From Pseudoflavonifractor gallinarum (GTDB lineage: Bacteria > Bacillota > Clostridia > Oscillospirales > Oscillospiraceae), in contig NZ_JADCKF010000005.1 in NCBI RefSeq assembly GCF_014982855.1, forward strand, positions 142,609-206,608: a DNA stretch of 64,000 nt, read 5' to 3'. Under the pieces are notes generated by a model. The model was not told the DNA's origin. It worked only from the letters and a program-made list of their open reading frames with translations, and ran no database searches. A program made the position numbers and the translations under genes. This document shows, in pieces, positions 1-7,036 of this stretch (the stretch's first letter is position 1; each line of letters starts with the position of its first letter).

Positions 1-30
1 AAGAATGCCAATTACGATATAGTCGATCAT
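1..30 (-). CDS. FeoB-associated small membrane protein, N-terminus only
   Basis: Ten codons, reading MIDYIVIGIL, are visible before the left window edge. The ATG shares its A with the feoB stop codon (TGATG arrangement), so translation is probably coupled. Short hydrophobic proteins annotated as FeoB-associated Cys-rich membrane proteins commonly follow feoB in Clostridia. The hydrophobic start and position fit, but the cysteines lie outside the window, so the call rests mostly on context. Confidence 0.6.
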   Translation of the reverse strand, partial: MIDYIVIGIL

Positions 31-2036
31 CAGGCTCTCGCTCCATTCAGCGCATACTCCTGCTTCAGATCCTTATCCGCCTTCAGGCACAGCCACACCA
101 GAACTGCGGCGAACACAATTACAGCGATAAGACCGGGGACAAAGCCGGCGCCAATGGAACCGGTGGTGATCAGGGTGCCGATCTGGTAGACCAGGAAGCC
201 CACTGTATAGCCAGTACCCAGCTGGAGGCCGATGCCGCCCCACAGCCACTTGGCGCTCTTGATCTCAGAGTGCATGGCGCCGATGGCGGCGAAGCAGGGA
301 GGTGTGTACAGGTTGAACATTAAGTAGGCCAAAGCCGCCACCTTGGTGATGGCGATGACGCCCGCCACCTCGGCGCCAGCGCCCTCCATCATCTCCAGGG
401 CATCGGTGTCGATGAAGTTCTCAAGGCCCGCAAAGCAGACGGCCAGCGTGCCCACCACATTTTCCTTAGCAATGAAACCGGTGACGGCAGCGGCGGCCAG
501 CTGCCAACTGAGAACGCCCACAATGGGCACCAGCAGATAGGCAAAGGGATGGGCGATGGAGGCCAGAATGGAGCTGTCGGCGGTCTCCGCCACCTGGAAG
601 CTCCAGTTGAAGGTCTGCATGATCTGCACGGCGGTGTTGCACAGCAGAATAATGGTGGCGGCCTTCACGATGTAGGCCCAGCCACGGGCACACATGGCCT
701 TGAAGGCGAACCAGAGAGAAGGTACCTTATACTCAGGCAGCTCGATGATAAAGAAGGACTTGCGGTTCTTGTAGCCGGCGATCTTGTTGACCAGCAGGGC
801 GCCCAGGAAAATAAGCACGATGCCGGTGAAGTACATGAGGAAGCTTACCCAGCCGGCATCGTCAAAGAAAGCACCGGCAAACAGGGCGATGACGGGGATC
901 TTGGCGCCACAGGGCATGAAGGGGGTCAGCATGGCGGTGGCCCGGCGCTCCCGCTCGTTGCGGATGGTGCGGCTGGCCATGACGCCGGGGATGGCACAGC
1001 CGGTGCCGATGACGAAGGGGATTACGGACTTACCGGACAGGCCAACCTTTTTGAAGATGGGGTCCAGCACTACGGACACGCGGGACATATAGCCGCAGTC
1101 CTCCAGCAGGGCGATGAGGAAATACATGATCATCACCAGGGGCAGGAAACCAACCACGGCGCCCACGCCGCCGATGATGCCGTCGGCCAGCAGCGCGGTC
1201 AGCAGAGGATTGGCGTCAGCCAGCAGCACCTCGCCGACGTAGCCCTGGAAGGTCTCGATCCAGGCCACCAGCGTGTCCGCAATCAGCGGACCCACCCAGA
1301 CCTGCGAGATCTGAAACACCAGGAACATGACCACGGCAAAGATGGGAATGCCCAGGAACTTGTTGGTCAGCACGGCGTCAATGGCGTCCCCCGTGCCCTT
1401 GTCCTTGGTGAGGACCTTCCGCTTCTCCACCTGGGAGACCAGGGAATTGACAAACGCGAAACGCTTACGGTCGGCTTCCTCCACAACCTTCTTGTCAGTC
1501 AGATCAATGTCGCCCTGGACATAAGGAGCTCTTTGGATTTTACCGCTTTGTGCAACAGCGGCATCCACTACGGCCTTCAGCCCTTCCGCGGCGGTGGAGA
1601 CGGTCTCTACCACGGGACAGCCCAGTTTGGCGGAGAGAGACGCTACATCAATGACGGTCTGCTTTTTTGCATTGATATCGCTCTTGTTCAGGGCGACCAC
1701 CACGGGGATGCCCAATTCCAGCAGCTGAGTCGTGAAGAACAGGCTGCGGCTCAGGTTGGTGGCATCCACAATGTTGATGATGGCATCGGGGTGTTCATGC
1801 TTTACATAGGAACTGGTGATGCTTTCCTCCGATGTGAACGGGGACATGGAGTAGGCGCCGGGCAGATCCACGGCGATCAGATCTTCCGTCCCACTGCAGT
1901 AGGCTTTCTTAATGGGGTGCTCCTTCTTTTCAACCGTCACTCCGGCCCAGTTGCCCACCTTCTCATTTCGCCCGGTGAGGGCGTTGTACATGGTGGTTTT
2001 GCCGGAGTTCGGGTTGCCAGTCAAGGCAATACGCAT
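30..2036 (-). CDS. feoB: Ferrous iron transport protein B
   Basis: FeoB is a membrane Fe(II) permease with an N-terminal G domain. Over 668 residues I see the G1 P-loop GNPNSGKT (7-14), G3 DLPG (57-60) and G4 NKSD (117-120). A helical linker follows, then a multi-spanning domain with the PCGAKIPV gate-type motif. The ATG at 2036 is chosen over an in-frame ATG 14 codons upstream because AAGGAGG sits just before it. feoA lies upstream on the same strand, and a small membrane protein overlaps its stop. A degenerate GGTTAGC palindrome in the feoA-feoB gap suggests additional iron control. The identification is secure; metal specificity follows from the family. Confidence 0.96.
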   Translation of the reverse strand: MRIALTGNPNSGKTTMYNALTGRNEKVGNWAGVTVEKKEHPIKKAYCSGTEDLIAVDLPGAYSMSPFTSEESITSSYVKHEHPDAIINIVDATNLSRSLFFTTQLLELGIPVVVALNKSDINAKKQTVIDVASLSAKLGCPVVETVSTAAEGLKAVVDAAVAQSGKIQRAPYVQGDIDLTDKKVVEEADRKRFAFVNSLVSQVEKRKVLTKDKGTGDAIDAVLTNKFLGIPIFAVVMFLVFQISQVWVGPLIADTLVAWIETFQGYVGEVLLADANPLLTALLADGIIGGVGAVVGFLPLVMIMYFLIALLEDCGYMSRVSVVLDPIFKKVGLSGKSVIPFVIGTGCAIPGVMASRTIRNERERRATAMLTPFMPCGAKIPVIALFAGAFFDDAGWVSFLMYFTGIVLIFLGALLVNKIAGYKNRKSFFIIELPEYKVPSLWFAFKAMCARGWAYIVKAATIILLCNTAVQIMQTFNWSFQVAETADSSILASIAHPFAYLLVPIVGVLSWQLAAAAVTGFIAKENVVGTLAVCFAGLENFIDTDALEMMEGAGAEVAGVIAITKVAALAYLMFNLYTPPCFAAIGAMHSEIKSAKWLWGGIGLQLGTGYTVGFLVYQIGTLITTGSIGAGFVPGLIAVIVFAAVLVWLCLKADKDLKQEYALNGARA

Positions 2037-2086
2037 GACATTTCCTCCTTCTCTATGTGTGCGATGTACTTTATTCACAACTCAGC

Positions 2087-2104
2087 GGTTGCCCTACGCT
2101 AACC
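2087..2104 (-). promoter_or_regulatory. Degenerate DtxR-like operator between feoA and feoB
   Basis: On the minus strand this reads GGTTAGCGTAGGGCAACC: a perfect left half-site of the window-wide GGTTAGC-N4-GCTAACC palindrome and a right half with two changes. It lies in the feoB leader, 50 bases before the start codon. The match is direct; its function is inferred. Confidence 0.5.
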
Positions 2105-2172
2105 GTTGGGCAGAATAAACATGAATGAATACCTTATATATGGGGCTCCGGGGCGCACTAAGTCTCCAGATC

Positions 2173-2385
2173 TTATATCTCAACGGCTGAGGCCAGCTGG
2201 TTATCAATATTGTAGCGGCCATCCTTGATGGAAACCACGCAGCCGCCTTTGAGGTGTGACACCACGGTCACCGGCTCTCCCACATAGCAACCCAAAGAAA
2301 AAAGGAACGCATTCAGCTCCTCATCGTCCGTATTGATTTGCTTGATGATATATTCCTGACCGTCCAGAGCATCCAACAATGTCAT
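2173..2385 (-). CDS. feoA: Ferrous iron transport protein A
   Basis: FeoA is a small cytoplasmic SH3-like protein that assists FeoB. The 70-residue product has the family's usual size and pattern: a short N-terminal segment, a conserved LGCYVGEPVTVV strand-turn-strand, and a terminal strand containing DGRYNIDNQLA. Three starts are possible: GTG 2394, ATG 2391 and ATG 2385. I choose 2385 because AAAAGG is eight bases upstream, while it is too close to the others. The gene precedes feoB. It is driven by a strong promoter overlapped by a DtxR-like operator, divergent from a DtxR-family gene. Confidence 0.9.
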   Translation of the reverse strand: MTLLDALDGQEYIIKQINTDDEELNAFLFSLGCYVGEPVTVVSHLKGGCVVSIKDGRYNIDNQLASAVEI

Positions 2386-2430
2386 ATCCATCACCTTTTC
2401 AGAGTTGATTCAATCATTTTTCCACAGTCT

Positions 2431-2448
2431 GGTTAGCGATAGAAAACC
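2431..2448. promoter_or_regulatory. Degenerate second operator half near feoA
   Basis: GGTTAGCGATAGAAAACC keeps the left half-site but has lost the CTAACC half (AAAACC). It lies 35 bases from the intact operator at 2466, a spacing that could allow cooperative or residual binding. Weak evidence. Confidence 0.35.
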
Positions 2449-2465
2449 AGACCGCGAAAAAATTA

Positions 2466-2519
2466 GGTTAGCAACATCTAACCCTCTGCTATAATATACC
2501 ATGCCTAATCAATTGTCAA
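2466..2519 (-). promoter_or_regulatory. feoA promoter with overlapping DtxR-like operator
   Basis: On the minus strand a -35 TTGACA (2519-2514) and a -10 TATTAT (2496-2491) are separated by 17 bases. The palindrome GGTTAGATGTTGCTAACC (2466-2483) begins eight bases after the -10, over the predicted transcription start. This is classical repression geometry. The divergent DtxR-family gene at 2630 could be controlled from the same site. Confidence 0.85.
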
Positions 2520-2629
2520 GCGGGAACCTATGTTCAGCAAAGAAAATCTCCGTTTCCGATAAACAGGCTGGTTCATTTTTCCGGACTGTGCTATAATAAT
2601 CAAAATGCTTTATCCAATGGAGGTCTTGT

Positions 2630-3031
2630 ATGGCAATCCATGAATCTGGTCAGATGTATTTGGAGACCATTTATATTTTAAGGCAAACAAAATCCTTTGT
2701 GCGGGCCATTGACGTGGGAGAACAGATGGGCTATACCAAGCCCAGCGTCAGCCGTGCATTGTCCATTCTAAAAAAAGACGGCTATGTGGAGGTGGACGGA
2801 GAGGGAGCGATCACCCTGACGCCAAAAGGTCTCGCCATTGCTGAGACCATGTACACCCGGCACACAGTACTGACAGAAATGCTCAAGGGTCTTGGCGTGG
2901 ATGAAAAAACAGCCGCAGAGGATGCCTGCAGGATCGAGCATGTGATCAGCGAAAAATCCTTCGCCGCCATGCAGGCTCACCTGAATCAGACAAAAATATC
3001 TGATGTAGAGTCCTCAGGAGCACAGGACTGA
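2630..3031 (+). CDS. DtxR-family metal-dependent repressor 1
   Basis: This 133-residue protein has an N-terminal winged helix (recognition region TKPSVSRALSILKKDGYV, about 36-53) followed by the dimerisation/metal domain. The segment DACRIEH matches the primary metal ligands Cys-x-x-Glu-His of DtxR/IdeR. The C-terminal SH3-like domain of full-length DtxR is absent, so it is MntR-sized. TGGAGG precedes the ATG, and a TATAAT lies at 2592-2597. It diverges from feoA across an operator. It is the leading candidate to bind the GTTAGC palindromes, but two paralogues occur in the window and may share the job. Confidence 0.9.
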   Translation: MAIHESGQMYLETIYILRQTKSFVRAIDVGEQMGYTKPSVSRALSILKKDGYVEVDGEGAITLTPKGLAIAETMYTRHTVLTEMLKGLGVDEKTAAEDACRIEHVISEKSFAAMQAHLNQTKISDVESSGAQD

Positions 3032-3128
3032 TCTTCAGAAAGCTACACCGCTGACAGGAAATCCGAATGCTCAGGGTACAGACCGCTACCTGCTGAGAGG
3101 ACAAGGGGTTGCGGACGGGATACACACA

Positions 3129-3191
3129 TTGACAACAGTATCGGTGTATGTTAGAATCCAAGTGGTTAGCAAAAGCTAACCACTTGGATTC
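3129..3191 (+). promoter_or_regulatory. Promoter and long palindromic operator before DtxR-like gene 2
   Basis: A consensus promoter is visible: TTGACA (3129-3134), 17 bases, TAGAAT (3152-3157). A perfect inverted repeat with 17-base arms follows (3154-3170 and 3175-3191) around an AAAA loop. Its centre is the GTTAGC/GCTAAC operator core. The arms extend far beyond the core found elsewhere and are followed by TTTTGCTTT, so the transcript could also form a terminator-like hairpin. Confidence 0.8.
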
Positions 3192-3285
3192 TTTTGCTTT
3201 ATTGAATTCAGACAATAGCCTTCCCATGAAAAGAAGGTCTGGACTTGGCTCAAAACCATAGTGGTTGCCGGATGGACAAGGAGTG

Positions 3286-3690
3286 ATGGGATTGGAAGTG
3301 CGTGCGTCAGCGGAAGATTATCTGGAAGCGATCCTACTCCTTCAGAGGAGAATGGGGGTGGTACGGTCTGTGGATGTAGCACAGCATCTGGAGGTATCGA
3401 AGCCAAGTGTATGCCACGCGGTTGCCTCTCTGCGTGCGAAAGGATTTCTGCGAATGGACGAGCGTCGTTTCCTGATCTTGACCGAAGCGGGCCGTTCTGT
3501 CGCCGAAATCACACTGGAAAAGCACCAATTCTTCTCTGCGATGCTGATGGAGGCCGGTGTTGACCCGAAGACCGCAGAAAAGGAAGCCTGTCGCATTGAA
3601 CACGCAATCAGCACGGAATCCTTTGAGAGATTAAAGCGACTCAAAAAAGAATATACCAACCATTCGGCTGGAGGAACCTGTGCCGATTGA
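3286..3690 (+). CDS. DtxR-family metal-dependent repressor 2
   Basis: Paralogue of the other two DtxR proteins here and closest to the one at 41030: both contain EDYLEAIL near the N-terminus, a helix reading SKPSVCHAVA and a conserved CRIEH metal-ligand segment. It too lacks the SH3-like C-terminal domain. The start is uncertain. ATG 3286 is listed, but AAGGAG (3278-3283) is only two bases away, so TTG 3292 with eight-base spacing may be used. A promoter with an extended palindromic operator precedes it, indicating autoregulation or regulation by a paralogue. Confidence 0.86.
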   Translation: MGLEVRASAEDYLEAILLLQRRMGVVRSVDVAQHLEVSKPSVCHAVASLRAKGFLRMDERRFLILTEAGRSVAEITLEKHQFFSAMLMEAGVDPKTAEKEACRIEHAISTESFERLKRLKKEYTNHSAGGTCAD

Positions 3691-3901
3691 ATTGTGGAAA
3701 GAGCTGCTTGCCCACCTGCGTTGAAATGACATTCGGTGCCGATCATGCTTTTATCAGGAGTCTATTAAGAACAGATTGATCAAAGGCGGCTTTTTAGCTT
3801 TGCGTGGTGCCGCTGGAGTTACTGGAATGATAATGGCAGCAGTGCAACATCCGGCAAGCGTGTGGGTAACGCCACCGGGAAGGATGATAAGCAACATATA
3901 A
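3680..3901 (+). pseudogene. Decayed ZIP N-terminus plus small membrane protein remnant
   Basis: A GTG at 3680 preceded by GGAGG opens a 14-codon reading frame, PIELWKELL..., that stops early. It matches the ZIP N-terminus at 14881 (PIELWQGLL). From 3767 to 3901 an open stretch reads NRLIKGGFLALRGAAG and ends PPGRMISNI-stop. It aligns with the intact small gene at 14976 (KRLIKGGFLTLSGVIG...PPGRMVTSI). The AGGAG is retained at 3756-3760, but the expected ATG has become AAG and the C-terminal half is missing. This is therefore a degenerate second copy of the 14881-15200 arrangement. Confidence 0.75.
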
Positions 3902-3936
3902 AGCGGTGGATGCAACAGCGCATCCACCGCTTATTT
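3901..3936 (+). terminator. Rho-independent terminator
   Basis: Perfect 13-base stem (3901-3913 with 3920-3932), six-base loop, followed by ATTTTG. It ends the DtxR2/remnant transcript, between that unit and the convergent methyltransferase operon. Confidence 0.75.
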
Positions 3937-3978
3937 TGATAGGGATAAGTTCACAACTAAGCAATTCTGTGACATAAA

Positions 3979-4131
3979 TCAAAACTTTTGCGATAGATCG
4001 CCCTTATGTGTCTGCTGGCTTTTCAAAACCTTTCGGGCGGCTTTTTTGATATTATGGCACACGCCAAGAATAGCGATGCAAAACAGCAGAGCCGCTAATC
4101 CATATCCAAACGACTGCATTGCCGCGTTCAT
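3979..4131 (-). CDS. Small single-span membrane protein, unknown function
   Basis: The predicted 50-residue product has one hydrophobic span (about 9-24, GLAALLFCIAILGVC) followed by a strongly basic tail with KKAARKVLK. The ATG at 4131 is preceded by AGAGGTGTGAAC, a reasonable ribosome site; the longer upstream frame reads through the neighbouring gene region and is unlikely. It is the last gene of a three-gene unit: methyltransferase, heavy-metal-associated protein, then this. It may accompany metal trafficking at the membrane, but no family is recognised. Confidence 0.6.
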   Translation of the reverse strand: MNAAMQSFGYGLAALLFCIAILGVCHNIKKAARKVLKSQQTHKGDLSQKF

Positions 4132-4168
4132 GTTCACACCTCTTTTCTGACCGCTGCCGTCAAGAAAC

Positions 4169-4414
4169 TCATCCAAATAATCCTCTTTTTTTGTACGGCT
4201 CCTTCTGGATCGCTCCGACCTCATATCCCGTGCTGCGAATGGCATTCATAAGAGTCGCCGTGTCCAACTCTGTTTCAGAGAGAATCACAGTCTGGTTTTT
4301 GCTGCGGGAAGAATTCACCTTTTTGACCGGGAAGGCTTTGCGTATGGCGTCATTGACATGAGCCTCGCACATCCCGCACATCATTCCATTGACTTCCACT
4401 GTGTACTTCCACAT
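4169..4414 (-). CDS. Heavy-metal-associated (HMA) domain protein
   Basis: The 81-residue protein is a single ferredoxin-like HMA domain of the CopZ type. The loop MMCGMC (11-16) supplies the paired cysteines (Cys13, Cys16) that bind soft metal ions. The later TGYEV is the usual fourth-strand signature. The C-terminal YKKRGLFG is basic. Such proteins act as cytoplasmic metal chaperones, usually for Cu(I). Here it lies six bases downstream of a methyltransferase, in a unit controlled by a DtxR-like operator rather than beside a P-type ATPase. That makes a role in iron-regulated metal handling possible but unproven. Confidence 0.88.
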   Translation of the reverse strand: MWKYTVEVNGMMCGMCEAHVNDAIRKAFPVKKVNSSRSKNQTVILSETELDTATLMNAIRSTGYEVGAIQKEPYKKRGLFG

Positions 4415-4420
4415 AATTTC

Positions 4421-5107
4421 TCATTCCTCCTTGGCTTTTGTATGATCGAGCTGCGCGGACCGGACGGTGGTCTGCCATGCCGCAGTCCGTTCATCCGGGA
4501 TCTTCCTGGCCATCAGACAGCACAGCGGCGCCAACGAACTTCCGAGAAGCGGATGGCGAACGATGGAATATCTCCGCTCGGACAGGTATGCCATCAGCTC
4601 CCCGGCAGTCCAGACGTGGTACACCCGAAAGCCTGACAGCCCCATGAACCAGAGCCGGAGTCTGGCGCTTCGACTTTTGCCCCAGACAAAGGTTGGGGCG
4701 AACAGCCATCCCCCTGGCTTCAGAACCCGCCAGGCTTCCGCCAGAGCTTTTTCCGGGTGAGGCATGACATGGAGGGCGTTGGAGATCACGACTGCGTCGA
4801 AGCTCTCCGGACCGTAGGGCAGCTGGGTAGCGTCCTGGACGGAGAAATGGAGCCGGGACGAGTGCACCTGCTTTTTGGCCTGACGGATCATTTCAGCTGA
4901 AAAGTCGGTTGCCTCCCAGCTCCGGACACATGGAGACAGCGGCACGGACAGCTGGCCTGTTCCGCAGGCCAACTCCAGCACATCCATGTCCCGTTTCAGA
5001 AAAGGGCGCATTGCTTTGCATATCTGCTGATAGGTTGCCTGGGAGCGGCGCATGAAACCGGCGTAATGCCGTGAAAACCGCTCCCAAAACTGCTTGTTGT
5101 CATCCAT
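4421..5107 (-). CDS. Class I SAM-dependent methyltransferase
   Basis: The 228-residue protein has a Rossmann methyltransferase fold: motif I VLELACGTG (about 43-51), an acidic end of strand 2 (EATDFS), motif II/III FDAVVISNALHVMPHPEKAL, and the post-strand-5 LKPGGW turn. This pattern is typical of UbiE/Methyltransf_11 enzymes acting on small molecules. The substrate cannot be inferred. It is first in an operon with the HMA protein and a small membrane protein, and has its own promoter with an operator at 5131. It is one of five methyltransferases in the island, all in operator-controlled units. Confidence 0.9.
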   Translation of the reverse strand: MDDNKQFWERFSRHYAGFMRRSQATYQQICKAMRPFLKRDMDVLELACGTGQLSVPLSPCVRSWEATDFSAEMIRQAKKQVHSSRLHFSVQDATQLPYGPESFDAVVISNALHVMPHPEKALAEAWRVLKPGGWLFAPTFVWGKSRSARLRLWFMGLSGFRVYHVWTAGELMAYLSERRYSIVRHPLLGSSLAPLCCLMARKIPDERTAAWQTTVRSAQLDHTKAKEE

Positions 5108-5130
5108 ACAATATGGTCACCTCAATGATG

Positions 5131-5178
5131 GTTAGCGATTGCTAACTACATCATACTCTTTGTCGCACGAAATTGCAA
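5131..5178 (-). promoter_or_regulatory. Methyltransferase operon promoter and operator
   Basis: On the minus strand: -35 TTGCAA (5178-5173), 17 bases, -10 TATGAT (5155-5150), then the perfect palindrome GTTAGCAATCGCTAAC (5146-5131) starting three bases after the -10. The palindrome matches the one at 13953 in front of the second methyltransferase operon. Confidence 0.85.
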
Positions 5179-5240
5179 GATGCCGCCATATTGGTTTTGC
5201 ATGTTCTCTGGGATCAATCAAGGGAAGAAGCGAGAACGAA

Positions 5241-5270
5241 GAATGACCGGGATACATCTCCCGGCCATTC
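5241..5270 (-). terminator. Terminator of ABC pair 1
   Basis: A 12-base stem with one mismatch (GAATGaCCGGGA against TCCCGGcCATTC) around a six-base loop lies 27 bases past the end of the minus-strand ABC operon. On that strand it is followed by a short T-containing run. Confidence 0.6.
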
Positions 5271-5296
5271 TTTCCGTTTCGTTCGGCTCACTGTGT

Positions 5297-7036
5297 TTAC
5301 CGGCACCAGCCGGTGGGATTGGAGCGGGCGGTGATGAAGCGGCGGTAAATGCCCTCCTCCGCCATAAGTTTGTCGTGGTCGCCGGCCTGAACGATGCGCC
5401 CCTGGTCGATAACCAGGATCTCATCGGCGTGGCGAATGGTATTGAGCCGGTGGGCAATGACCAGCAGGGTCTTGCCCCGGCACAGTTGGGTGATGGCCTC
5501 CTGGATGTAGCTCTCATTGTCGGCGTCCACGCTGGCAGTGGCCTCATCCAGAATGACGATGGGAGCATCCTTCAGAATGCAGCGGGCAATGGAGATCCGC
5601 TGCCGCTCTCCGCCGGATAGGCTGGCTCCACCTTCGCCGATGACAGTGTCAAAGCCGTCGGGCAGTTCCATGATGAAGTCATAGCATCGGGCTTTCCTGG
5701 CCGCCTCATAGACCTCCTCCCGTGTGGCGTCTGTCCGTCCCATGGCGATGTTGTTATACACGGTATCCTGGAATAAGTAGACCCGCTGGAACACCATAGA
5801 GATCTGATCCATCAGATCAGAAAGAGGAATATCGCGGATGTCCCTGCCCCGCACCAGGATCTGTCCCTGTTTCACATCCCAGAACCGGGAGAGCAGGTTG
5901 GCTACCGTACTCTTGCCGCCGCCGGAGGGCCCCACCAGGGCCAGCATCCGGTTTTTCTCCAGTGTGAAAGAGACATCATGCAGTACCTCTTTCTCCCCGT
6001 AGGCGAAGGTGACATTTCGGAACTCCACCTCCGGGGCACCGCCGGCTTTGGGTAAGGTCTCCCGGCCCCGGTCAGGTAGTTCCGGCTGAGCCAACACTGC
6101 CTCGATCCGGTCCATGCAGGCGTTCATCACCGTCAGGCGGGTGGCTTGGCTGTAGAGCGCTTTCATGGGGCCGAAGAGGTCAAAGACGAAGAGCAGGACA
6201 CCCAGCAGGAAGGTGATGGAGAGCTGCCCACGGCCATAGAGCCAGAGAGACAGGGGGATCATCAGCACCGAGCCCAGACCGCACACCAGATAAAGGGCCC
6301 GCATCCAGGGGGCCTGACTCTCCTCGAACTCGATGCTGACCTTGCGGCTCCGGGCGAAATTTTCGGTGAGTTGCTCGGAACGCTCTCCCAGCAGGTTGAA
6401 GGTCTTTGCGATGCCGATGCCCTCCACATAGTCCAGTACCGCCCGTGTGAGAGCCTCGCTCTGCTCCTGTCGGACATCAGAGTGAGCCAGGGTGCTCCCC
6501 AGGGAAGCGCGGCCCAGCTGCCAGATGATCCCTACCACCACCAAGGCGGCCAGTCCCAGCCAGGGATTCAGGAAGGCCAGCCACAGCACAAGAATGGCTT
6601 GGGCAAAGGTATAGCTCATCATGTTGGCAATGTCGTGCATACAGTTCTCCTCAATGAACACCATGTCGGTGGACAGAACGGAACTGATTTTGCCGATGTT
6701 GCCCTCTGTGAAATAGCCCATGGGCAGGCGGCGCAGATGCCGTCCCAGCTCCATGCGCAGATCGGCGAATACCATATAGCCCGCCGCGGCCTGGAGCCGG
6801 TCGGCGATGTTCTGGCACAGGCACTCCAGCAGAACGCAGCCCACCGTGCCCACCGCCAGCCACAGGCACAGCCGTGCCGTCATGGTTCCCTGGAGAAAAG
6901 CGCTCAGGGCCAAGAAGGACAGACCGATGGGGGCCTTGGACAGCATGGCCTTCAGGAACGCAAAGACAAAGGCCAGCTTGATCCGCCCCTGATAGGGGCC
7001 GGATACGGACAGGATTCGTTTCATCAGCGCGATCAT
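5297..7036 (-). CDS. ABC exporter-fold transporter subunit, pair 1 second gene
   Basis: This 579-residue half-transporter fuses six membrane helices to a C-terminal ATPase. The ATPase carries Walker A GPSGGGKST, signature LSGGERQ and Walker B IVILDEAT. Its ATG overlaps the stop of the preceding gene (ATGA), so the two subunits are coupled and very likely form a heterodimer. The family includes YbtPQ and IrtAB, exporter-shaped proteins that import metal-siderophores; canonical drug exporters are the alternative. The longer upstream start is rejected because it lies inside the neighbour. The C-terminus ends in TGWCR, a Trp-containing tail echoed in other second subunits here. Confidence 0.9.
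   Translation of the reverse strand: MIALMKRILSVSGPYQGRIKLAFVFAFLKAMLSKAPIGLSFLALSAFLQGTMTARLCLWLAVGTVGCVLLECLCQNIADRLQAAAGYMVFADLRMELGRHLRRLPMGYFTEGNIGKISSVLSTDMVFIEENCMHDIANMMSYTFAQAILVLWLAFLNPWLGLAALVVVGIIWQLGRASLGSTLAHSDVRQEQSEALTRAVLDYVEGIGIAKTFNLLGERSEQLTENFARSRKVSIEFEESQAPWMRALYLVCGLGSVLMIPLSLWLYGRGQLSITFLLGVLLFVFDLFGPMKALYSQATRLTVMNACMDRIEAVLAQPELPDRGRETLPKAGGAPEVEFRNVTFAYGEKEVLHDVSFTLEKNRMLALVGPSGGGKSTVANLLSRFWDVKQGQILVRGRDIRDIPLSDLMDQISMVFQRVYLFQDTVYNNIAMGRTDATREEVYEAARKARCYDFIMELPDGFDTVIGEGGASLSGGERQRISIARCILKDAPIVILDEATASVDADNESYIQEAITQLCRGKTLLVIAHRLNTIRHADEILVIDQGRIVQAGDHDKLMAEEGIYRRFITARSNPTGWCR

Noticed and set aside
549..2102. 517-codon plus-strand frame opposite feoB
   Set aside because: Low-complexity shadow; the minus strand has all FeoB G motifs.
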